A stretch of DNA of 27,500 nucleotides from Glandiceps talaboti (taxonomy: Eukaryota; Hemichordata; Enteropneusta; Spengelidae): positions 6,861,216 through 6,888,715 of the forward strand of contig NC_135557.1 of assembly GCF_964340395.1 (NCBI RefSeq). The letters run 5' to 3'. The notes below the pieces were generated by a model, which searched no databases, was not told the origin of the DNA, and was given only the letters and a program-made list of their open reading frames with translations. Positions 1-27,500 of the stretch are shown piece after piece. Position numbers and translations under genes: made by a program. Every line of letters begins with the position of its first letter. Positions within the stretch are counted from its first letter, which is position 1.

Positions 1-121
1 AAGTCACATTCGTCGTGAATTCGTTGCTCTGTTAGATTCCTTGCCATTCCGTAAGCATGCAGACTTCTGAGTGAATATTTACGCATTTCTTGCCAAACTG
101 GAAATGGCGCATCAAATAATC
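1..121 (-). CDS. CYP2-like cytochrome P450, exon 2 (partial)
   Basis: Reading the minus strand from 121, an open frame runs off the left edge and encodes GLFDAPFPVWQEMRKYSLRS followed by LHAYGMARNLTEQRIHDECD. This is the P450 C-helix region. The WxxxR motif (Trp126, Arg130 of the joined protein) is the heme-propionate-binding pair, and the following Leu/Gly-Met/Glu-x-Arg-Ile pattern is typical of exon 2 in the CYP2 clan. The acceptor is set at the AG after the pyrimidine-rich tract at 124-145. It gives phase 1, matching the exon 1 donor, and restores normal spacing between the proline hinge and WxxxR. Another AG near 157 would add 12 residues and fits the family less well. The rest of the gene lies outside the window. 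Confidence 0.85.
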
Positions 122-319
122 CTTCAAGTAGAGAAGAAAATACATAATTTTCGTCTGCTGATCTGGACACATAAACAATTACAATAATTAACATGGTTAC
201 TATGGTTGGAATGGAAGTTTATTTCACATGTACAATGTGTATTGGGATAAGCTAATGTTATCCAACCAAAGCAAACATAAACAACGTATATACTGAAGAT
301 CATGACATTACAAGTTATG

Positions 320-1031
320 TAAGGGCGGCCCTTTTTATTTTTCTGTACAGTTTCTCATTTCCCGACCGACCCTAATTTGCAGCTCCGACATCTTAACATT
401 TTTTTTTCTCCAAACGAACCCTGAGCTCAATATATTAAGAATGTAAGGTTCTAACGAACATCAAACGTTCCTCATGGCGTCTACCCCCCCCCCCCCCAAC
501 CTTTGTTACGTCGGACCAGCATAATTGTGTCTTGCATGGCAGAAGTCGTTGAGGTTTGAAGTACAGCTTGACAGGACAGGGATCGAAATTAATGCATTAA
601 TGCGGTACATTTTGCTGCAATGTAATAGCTCAGAATATTTCTATCATTTTCAAAATTATTCTTAATATTGGTAAAAGGCATATTGCATTCCTCAAAAAAC
701 AATTTTGACCAGTTTTTAGCTTTAAATCAGTTGTATCATCGGGGGAAATGACCGACTCCGTAATGGTAATGCGTTTCATGACTCGTGACATGCATGACCG
801 TGGAAGAAGTTCTTTGTTCATTGCGCATGTGCATAAGGAAATTAGCTTCACGTAGCATAGGCTCAATAGGCTCACGATGTTTGTTACAACTTAGAAGCTT
901 CAATTGTGTCATAAACACAGGTTTTAGGCAAAAATTGTACAAAATGACTCAAAAGGAGCAGTGATAGCTGTCATTTAAATAGTTTCAGCACTGGAATATT
1001 TGAATGTAAATTTGTCGGTGTCGACACTATG
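320..1031 (+). repeat. Foldback left arm
   Basis: The arm is the inverted partner of 1443-2170. It contains a C-homopolymer at 484-497 and no supported coding sequence. Confidence 0.85.
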
Positions 1032-1442
1032 CAACAACGTCTTGCTATTGCCTATTGCTAATTAGTAACAACACTTACAAGTTACATAAGAGGTGTATAC
1101 TGTACTGCAAGGTCAACCAACACTTGTATGGCATGTTACCGATGTTTACATTATTACTTTTATACAGTAAATCTCAAAGGAGTACTGAGTTCTAGAAATG
1201 TTTACATGTTATCTGTGGATTATTTTGACAAGTTCACACTGAAGAAAAATCTTTCATACAAGTAATGATTTATATAAATGAAAATTCCTTTTACCGATTT
1301 ATGCAGATTTATGTAAATATTCATGAGGGCTCCCCTTCTAAAACCAATCAGTAGGTCTTAACGAACATTTCTGCCAAATTTGGTGCTTTTATCCGGTGTG
1401 TAACACAGTAAACCTCAAAACTGGTGTTAAGCCATCTGACTA
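1032..1442. other. Foldback spacer, non-coding
   Basis: This 411-bp AT-rich segment separates the arms. I see no gene, repeat or motif in it. Confidence 0.6.
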
Positions 1443-2170
1443 CATAGTGTCGACACCGACAAATTTACATTCAAACATTCGAATGCTGAAACTATTTAAA
1501 TGATCAGCTATCACTGCTCCTTTTGAGTCATTTTGTACAATTTCTGTGACATCCATGCCTAAAACCTGTGTTTATGACATAATTGAAGCTTATAAGTTGT
1601 AACAAACATCGTGAGCCTATACTACGTGCATGAATCTGTGATAATTTCATGTATTGCACATGCACAATGAACACAGAAGGTCTTCCAAGGTGATGCATGT
1701 CATGGGTCAACTATTACGGAGTCGGTCATTTCACCGATGATACAACTGATTTAACGCTAAAAACTGGTCAATTTTTTTTTTGAGGAATGTAATATGCCTT
1801 TTACCAATTTTAAGCATAATTTTGAAAATGATAGAAATATTCTGAGCTATTACATTGCAGCAAAATGTTCCGCGCGATGGCATTAATTTCGAGCCGTGTC
1901 CTTCAAACCTCAACGACTTCAGCCATGAAAGACACATGCTGCTCCAACGTAACTATGGGGTGGGGTGGGGGGGGGGGTAGACGCCATGAGGAACGTTTGA
2001 TGTTCGTTCGAACCCACAGACAAGTAAAAGAACCTTACAATCTTGCTGTGTTGAACTCAGGGGTCGATCGGAAATAAAACAAAAAAGTTGTTTTTTTCGG
2101 ATGTCGGAGCTGCAAATTAGGGTCGGTCGAGAGATGTGAAACAGAAAAATGAAATGGGGCGCCCTTGTAC
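1443..2170 (-). repeat. Foldback right arm
   Basis: The arm is the inverted partner of 320-1031. It holds a G-rich tract around 1957-1978 corresponding to the C tract of the left arm. Confidence 0.85.
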
Positions 2171-2289
2171 CTGGATTGGAGGTGGGCACGTAGCCTATTT
2201 CAACAGGAATTTATGTGCAACTATGAGTGGAAATTTAGATAATGAAGCTTACACTAATTATACTTTGCCTTTGCATTTATTCACATTAC

Positions 2290-2638
2290 CTTTTCCTTTT
2301 GTCAGTTTTGCAATATTTGAGTTCGCCGGTCTCAAGGAGAACTTAGCACTCTGTTTAACCAAGGCGTCCTTCATAGCTTCACGACTGTTCAGTACCACGA
2401 CCAATTCCGTTCCAAGTCGAACACTCAGCACACCTCCATAAACCTCACCCCATTTTTGGAAAATCTTGCACGGTTTACTACCAAGCGAAAACAAACAGCC
2501 TACGATAGGAAGGCCAATCGGACCAGGAGGTAGATTGCGTGGACGACGGAGAATCCACACTATCATGAAAAAGGTTATCCAAAAGGCAATAAATAGTTGT
2601 GTAGTGTTAAGCGTAATGCAAGACTCAATAGACGCCAT
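2290..2638 (-). CDS. CYP2-like cytochrome P450, exon 1
   Basis: The start codon is at 2638-2636 and the exon encodes 116 residues plus one base. Residues 13-30 are a hydrophobic segment that would anchor the enzyme in the endoplasmic reticulum membrane. It is followed by basic RRPR and the proline-rich hinge PPGP (37-40), then the CYP2-type pattern GLPIVG, a KWGEVYG segment, SVRLG and VVLNSREAMKDALV. The exon ends at a GGTAATG donor in phase 1. CYP2-clan enzymes are heme-thiolate monooxygenases using NADPH-P450 reductase; the substrate cannot be told from the N-terminus. The heme-binding Cys region is off the window. The reading frame is intact, so the gene looks functional as far as it is visible. 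Confidence 0.9.
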
Positions 2639-2924
2639 GATTTCTGCCTTCTGCCTTCATTCACTTGATGTCAACAATGCGTTACCATTTACCAGTAAAC
2701 ACGCCCATGGCTGAATAGAGAGTCTGGAGGTCACCGTCAAGTACATCATAGCAGACAGTACACACAGGCTACATTCCCATCAACTGAAACGTCTGTTTTG
2801 GCAAATTATATCAAGTCTAGTCTTTAATTAAAGTGGCCATATTGATGAGGATTAGGTATTTATTTTGGAGTTGGGATTTCTAAAACAATTTTATTATGGC
2901 TTCCTACTATCTGTAGGAAATAAA
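2639..2924. other. P450 upstream region
   Basis: This short segment between the P450 start codon and the 3' end of the LINE remnant should contain the P450 5' UTR and proximal promoter. I see no TATA box or other motif that I can assign with confidence. Confidence 0.4.
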
Positions 2925-3097
2925 TATATATATGGTTTATTGGGTACTTTGGCCACTGACCTTAGGTACAAATGTATAAAGATATAACAAATGGACACTA
3001 GAAGAGTTACAGAAAATTAATAAAAAAGAACACATCAAGACAAAAAACCGAAACAAATCAATATGGTATTAATAGCTATGTCTAACATCATGGTATA

Positions 3098-3418
3098 CTA
3101 ATCATTAACGACTCGGATTTTGAATGCCTGGTGTAAAAAAAGTGCAATATTTCTCAAAGTCTGAATATTGGTGGTTCTCATGAGTCTTGTAAACTTATCA
3201 AAATGTGGCTGGTTACGGTAATACAATGGAATGAATTTTTGTCTAATGTCTGAATAAAGTGGACAACAGAGTAAGTAGTGAAATTCATCTTCAATTGATG
3301 TTTTACAGTAATTACAAAATCTTCTCTCTTTGTATGTTATTGTGTCTACCCGATTCAATCTGCAAGTTATGAGCTGAGAGACGGACTCTGCAGAGAACAT
3401 TACGAAGGTGCGGATCAT
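3098..3418 (-). pseudogene. LINE C-terminal Cys/His segment
   Basis: The 106-residue open piece contains RRFCNYCKTSIEDEFHYLLC followed by CPLYSDIRQKF. The CxxC...H...C spacing forms a putative zinc-binding tail seen at the C-terminus of many invertebrate LINE proteins. It overlaps the preceding frame and ends at a normal stop near 3098, leaving a short 3' UTR. Confidence 0.75.
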
Positions 3419-3429
3419 CTAAATTTATA

Positions 3430-4228
3430 AGATAACTCTCGTTGGTAAATACTGACTTAAAAGTACAATATGTTCGGAGTTTTGGGCTTTCATTTATGTC
3501 CGTTGACCAGTTCCGGGCATCTATGTCTTTACATCGCTGTTTAAAAGCATTAAGAAATATAGTCTCATCTCCAGCACCTTGTAGTAACCAAACTTCCCCA
3601 AAACCATAGCTAAACAAGAGGTGTTTAACTGATGTGGCCCAACATGACTGATTATTTTGTGATTTATCGTATTGATAGTCATAGCACTGATACACATAAC
3701 TACTGTGGGCCACATTTATAATATGCAGCCAATATTTCACGATACGCACGTACGTGTTAACTTTCACTAAAAACTAGTGATGCCCAGTTTCACCCGTAAC
3801 AGCACGATTTGACGTGTAGGTGTTTACTTTTAAGGCGTATCTGCAAAAGCTGTGGTGTACTTTTTCTATATCTTTTGCAGTGTGGAAACATATTTCGCTG
3901 CCATAATTGGTAAAACCCTAATAAATGGTGAACAAGACATCCAGTGTTAGATTCCCATAACGGCTAAGATGTTTCTTTAAACTAAAATACACTTAGAGGC
4001 TTGGCTTGCAATAGTTTGTTGTGCTAAAAACCAGGCACCAAATGAAGAGAATACAATTCCAAGATAAGTATACATAGATATAACGTCTCCCCGCGCCCTA
4101 TTAAATACCCAGTGCTCATAGCTTTTCAGTATCCCACCCCTTCTGAAAACAATAATTCTAGTCTTCGAAATATTTACAGTTAGCTTCCAGAGTTTAAAGT
4201 CAGACAATTTGTTTAGTAATCGTTGCAA
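3430..4228 (-). pseudogene. LINE RT thumb and post-RT region
   Basis: At 4228-3977 the frame gives LWKLTVNISKTRIIVFRRGG and YTYLGIVFS, the block following YADD in LINE RTs. Further downstream (about 3960-3770) an in-frame stop interrupts a segment reading GFTNYGSEICFHTAKDIEKV, which normally contains NYGsEvWG. The frame resumes at 3767 with VKVNTYVRIVKYWLHI. Confidence 0.75.
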
Positions 4229-4239
4229 TCCGATTACAC

Positions 4240-4690
4240 TAGTACTGAAAATACATAGGTCGTCAGCATATACAGTAAATAGAACAAATGTAAAATTCCA
4301 ATGTGAAAACCTGAAAAGATGTTTGTTGAAAGACTTTTACCCACTAATCATTAACAAAGAAACAAATCAATAGACATGAGATTACAGACCCTTGTTGCAA
4401 TCCAGAACTACGAGTAAAAACCTCAGTCAGTCCTTGGGGTGTTTTAACAGATGCACAAACTTTGCCGTACATTGAGTGTAACGTTTTGAACAGCTTTCCA
4501 CGCATACCAACCTTGGCAAATTTATAGAATAAGTCATAATGGTTTACCCTGTCAAAAACCTTTTCAAAGTCTATAAAAGCACAGTACAGCCTTTCGTATA
4601 AGACAAATATTTTTTAGTGACTGTACTCAGAATGCAAATGTTGTCAATGGTTCTGTTGCCTTTCCGGAATCCTGCCTGTTCCTAAACTGT
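4240..4690 (-). pseudogene. LINE reverse transcriptase, palm with YADD box
   Basis: Across shifted frames the minus strand reads QAGFRKGNRTIDNICILS, then NHYDLFYKFAKVGMRGKLF, then GLTEVFTRSSGLQQGSVIS, and VYADDLCIFS. YADD is at 4270-4259 and provides two catalytic aspartates. A stop (VND*) sits between the GLQQG block and the YADD block, and other shifts occur, so no continuous protein is possible. Confidence 0.85.
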
Positions 4691-4736
4691 TTCACAATTA
4701 ATGTCAAACCAACTCTGCATTCTTACAAATAGAATA

Positions 4737-5312
4737 CTAGTAAAAATTCTTACCAAGACTTGAAAGCAAAGTGATACTTCTATAGTTATTAGGCAAATGT
4801 TTGGGTCCCTTTTTATAGATTGGAGCGATTGTTCCTTGCGTCCAGACTTCAGGAAAATTACCACTTTCAAGGATTTTGTTAAAAAGTGTGCATAAGATAT
4901 CCAGTATAAAACCAGGTGAATTCTTAAAGAAGTCTGCTGGAATGCCATCTAATCCCGGTGACTTTCCATTTGACATTTTATCAATACTGGATTTAACTTC
5001 ATCCACTGTGACAGGGTCATCTAAAATGTCATAGACAATATCATTGAAGTCTTGAGTGTTGTCCATTTTTAAGTTATCGATAAAATTCTTAACAGAGTTG
5101 TAAAACTCATTGTTATCTGGATCCATTGTTTTTCCAGGGTTAAATAAGGCTTTGAAATAATCATACCATTCAAATGCTTGTATACTTTCCGGCAGACCAC
5201 TCGATTTTAATTTGAACAAAGACCAAAATTCTTTAGTATTAGGTTGTGTCGCTAATAATCTCAGTTTAGTTAAATTATGAGCGTTAAACTCTTTCTTTTT
5301 AGTTACAATCAA
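4737..5312 (-). pseudogene. LINE reverse transcriptase, fingers region
   Basis: The frame contains NGKSPGLDGIPADFF and then WTQGTIAPIYKKGP...NNYRSITLLSSLGK, the hallmark N-terminal RT blocks of non-LTR elements. The piece starts without a proper junction to the endonuclease frame and is broken at its end near 4737, after which the sequence continues in other frames. Confidence 0.88.
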
Positions 5313-5373
5313 CTGTCTGTAATCTTTTTTTGTTTGATGGAATTTTTCAAGGTTTTCGCCATTTCTGTTGCCT

Positions 5374-6290
5374 CTAAAATTCTACAAACACCTGTTCACA
5401 TATCTTTTTCATATTTACACAGTCCCTATCAAACCACCCCTCTTTACTATCCGTACGAAAGCGCGTATTATTTCTATTGCAATCCCATCTCATGCTATGA
5501 GCACAACATTTAATTACATCCAATAAATCTTCAATAGCTTCATCAACCCTTCCCATAGCAATAATGTTCTGTACTTCATTAATTTTCACTGAGATATCAT
5601 TTTGAAGGAAGGCATTTGTGTAGCTTTCTATGAGATTTTGTTTCCAAACATGACGATCGGGAAGATGATTGTCATTACTATTATTGCTATGAGCGTTGGA
5701 ATGGTGATTGCAGAAATCAGAAAGAACAAATTTAAAAGTCTTAGGGAGGTGGTCAGATTCCGCACGGTTTTCAATAGTAAAATACTGTACAAGGGGAACG
5801 GTTTCTTCTTTAACAAGAATATAATCAACCACACTGACACCATTACATGAAATGTAGCTAAAGTACCCACTATCGGCATTTACAAATTTACCATTAATAA
5901 TTCTGACACCTGCAGATTTACAAAATTCCATTTCTCTGCCGTATGCGTTTACGTCAGAATCAACTGAAATTCTTTGAGGTAATGGTGAATCCACCATGTA
6001 AACGTCCCCAATAGGTAAATGCGTCACGTCATCATCAGTTATATAATCATTTTCATTCCCAGTTCTACCATTGAACCCCCCCCCCCCCCCGATAATTAGC
6101 ACATCATCCGGGTACGTGTCGATATATTGGGTTAGGAAATAAATAGGACTGTTGTCAGCCGAAAGCGAATGTCTATTTGGTTCTCCCGTTAATGTTTTCG
6201 TGTTGACCCCCTGATCTTTGTGACTGCAAAGTTGAATACGTACGAATATCTCTCCGAAGAATCCAACTTTCTCTATTGAACTACGGAGTA
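5374..6290 (-). pseudogene. LINE endonuclease domain fragment
   Basis: One frame stays open from about 6290 to 5374. It contains SPIYFLTQYIDTYPDDVLII, a glycine run, then FNGRTGN, later VSVVDYILV and SDHLP. These match the C-terminal half of the exonuclease-endonuclease-phosphatase fold, whose active-site elements include GDFN and the final SDH. The glycine run comes from a C14 tract at 6077-6090 that replaces the Asp before Phe-Asn with Gly, so the GDFN catalytic motif is lost. The N-terminal half (Asn and Glu motifs) is not recognisable. Confidence 0.82.
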
Positions 6291-6295
6291 GACAC

Positions 6296-7622
6296 TAAAA
6301 AAGGTACAATTTCACCATCATAGTTCACCTCTCTCCCGGGACCTTTCATCATGTTTTCCACATGTGAATTGTTGTAATTCAGCAGCGGAATATTTTTTTA
6401 TATATATTGCACAGTCAAATAATCTAATACGATCCTTCATACGATTAAAGCATTCCCATTACAACATTTATCCTATATGGTCCCAATTATATTCATACAA
6501 CTGGCTTGACTTTGGCGCAATCGTGGTTCTAATTCTGCCAAAGGACTTTATCTATATTTATAAGCAACAAACTGCAGTATAGCGAGGCTCAACGCTGCTG
6601 CACTCTGCACGTTCAAAGCTGGTTATTGATATACATGTATTCGAATATCGCGACACGACCATTTGATTATAAGTAACTGAAATATTAATTATCTTTGAAT
6701 ATGATATCACTTCTTTGATGAAAATAAAATTCAGATAATTTATGTACACATTGACTTGCTGGAAACCACCCCAAACATTTTATTCACTGTATCCACACGA
6801 TGTATAACACTTTGTAGTGTATGTACCGTGGATGTAGGTGGGGGGTAAGTGAAAGAAGCTGCGAAGAAACGTGGAAACATGTAATAATTGTTTATGAAGG
6901 GAACTGACAACCTTGCCGCCCCTTGCGGTAGATATTTATCTAACGTATGTGCATTAGTGTGGAATCTCGTTTGTATTTGGCCCCCTCACGTGAATGTTCA
7001 TGCAAAAGTGATTGGCCAGTTCTTCATGCCCTGAGCTCGCGTTGCTAATTTTATACATTTTTACAGAAACAAAATGAAGTTTGTAAAGTGCTTACCGAGT
7101 TGTTGAACTGCTAAAACACAAGGCAGCAGTATTGCCACAACGACAGTTACCAAATTCATCGTTTCAACACTCTATATATCCACACATCGTTTTCAGCAAG
7201 CAACGAGGCACTGCAGTGTTAAAGATAAGTATGTTGTCATTCACGGCCAGCAACCACTTAAATACATACAGTGTACCAAAGAGACCGTGGTTTGTTGAGG
7301 ACAGTTTGGATTGTCATGGGAGCAAGGTCATGTATAAGTGAGCTGAGCAGATGATTGTAATTTGTAGCAAGGTTACTGGCGTTCTGATTGCCTGTTGGTA
7401 GCTCAGAGGATGATGACAAGTGAATGTAAGACATTTCGTAACTACATGTGGTTGTAAGACTGACATTGCATTAACGATTCAACGATATGTACTGTTAAAT
7501 AATGATGGGCAAAATACCCCTAATTAGCAATGGTATAACCTATTCTCCCAGGTAGATATCGCTTCTTTCAACGTACGCACCTCACAACAAGACTCGAGCT
7601 GAGAGGTGTAATTACATCGAAA
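6296..7622. other. Intergenic region between the two host genes
   Basis: No gene, repeat family or RNA is recognisable here. The region presumably holds the upstream regulatory DNA and 5' UTR of the receptor gene. Short open frames lack any protein-like signature. Confidence 0.4.

Positions 7623-27500
<19,878 letters not shown>

Larger units (their letters stand above)
320..2170. mobile_element. Foldback-type element with ~710-bp inverted arms
   Basis: The stretch 320-1031 is repeated in inverted orientation at 1443-2170. Both outer ends read approximately AAGGGCG.CC, then a shared run containing CGACCGACCCTAATTTGCAG. Both inner ends carry TGTCGGTGTCGACACTATG or its complement. The arms differ by substitutions and indels, notably in a poly-C/poly-G tract (484-497 and 1957-1978). 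No transposase frame is visible, so this is a non-autonomous foldback or long-TIR DNA element, or two inverted copies of one repeat. A target-site duplication is not clear; GTA flanks both ends, which is weak evidence. Confidence 0.85.
122..2289 (-). other. P450 intron 1 (hosts foldback element)
   Basis: The intron lies between donor GT at 2289-2288 and acceptor AG at 123-122 on the minus strand, about 2.17 kb, phase 1. Most of it is the foldback element described separately. The flanks 122-319 and 2171-2289 show no coding signal. Confidence 0.75.
2925..6295 (-). mobile_element. Decayed non-LTR retrotransposon (LINE)
   Basis: Read on the minus strand, the order is endonuclease C-terminal half (about 6290-5374), RT fingers (5312-4737), RT palm (about 4690-4240, with YADD at 4270-4259), RT thumb (4228-3977), a post-RT segment (3960-3430) and a terminal Cys/His segment (3418-3098). 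The 3' end carries an AATAAA-like motif and an AT run near 2925-2960. Frames are interrupted by shifts and stops, so the copy is dead. The order and motifs fit LINEs with an apurinic-type endonuclease; the Cys/His tail recalls RTEX/CR1-like families, but I cannot assign a clade. The 5' limit near 6295 is where recognisable frame ends. It lies about 290 bp upstream of the P450 start, in the same orientation. Confidence 0.9.

Noticed and set aside
157-162. Upstream AG as acceptor for P450 exon 2
   Set aside because: Would add 12 residues between the proline hinge and WxxxR compared with CYP2 enzymes; the downstream AG after a long pyrimidine tract fits better.
630-2077. Several 60-80 codon open frames in the foldback arms
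   Set aside because: Occur in non-coding repeat arms, not conserved between the two arms as reading frames.

Overview
The window is nuclear DNA of an animal. It has intron-rich genes with GT..AG splice sites, long introns, many microsatellites ((TA)n, (CATA)n, (TTAC)n, (GAGT)n), and remnants of LINE, Penelope-like, SINE and foldback elements. The domain types (a Cys-rich module ending in Val-Asp-Tyr-Arg, 40-residue Trp/Cys-Cys propeller-like repeats, an adhesion GPCR, a CYP2-type P450) resemble what I know from invertebrate deuterostomes such as hemichordates or lancelets. The species cannot be fixed from sequence alone.

Two host genes lie head to head. On the minus strand at the left edge is the 5' end of a CYP2-like cytochrome P450: exon 1 at 2290-2638, then exon 2 from 121 off the left edge. 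Its first intron carries a 1.85-kb foldback element (about 320-2170). On the plus strand, from about 7623 to the right edge, is the 5' part of a large adhesion G-protein-coupled receptor. I reconstructed 17 exons (16 from the Cys-rich exon onward plus a less certain signal-peptide exon) and one optional cassette exon, with intron phases agreeing at every junction. The predicted chain of about 907 residues reads: signal peptide, Cys-rich chitin-binding-like module, five Trp-repeat propeller-like blades, Ser/Thr-rich stalk, sushi-like module, EGF module, hormone-receptor (HormR) domain, GAIN/GPS, TM1 and the start of TM2. The GPS has Asp-Leu-Met where His-Leu-Thr/Ser is expected, so autoproteolysis is probably lost.

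Between the genes is a broken non-LTR retrotransposon (about 2925-6295, minus strand; endonuclease, reverse transcriptase with a YADD box, C-terminal Cys/His segment). Receptor intron 1 (7684-14064) is packed with mobile DNA: a 1.4-kb element with inverted termini (8530-9925), a decayed Penelope-like element (about 11103-12025, minus) with hammerhead-ribozyme motifs around it, including a head-to-head palindromic pair at 12230-12374, and a small MITE-like palindrome (12531-12653). Later introns hold a degenerate tandem array (15590-16500), a duplication with an inserted copy of array sequence (18750-18913), a tRNA-derived SINE (21235-21525), an inverted repeat around a (TA)n core (20485-20670) and many microsatellites.

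The most interesting items are the receptor's domain architecture with its non-canonical GPS, a 21-codon phase-1 exon that would split the HormR domain, and the set of hammerhead ribozymes attached to the Penelope-like remnant.
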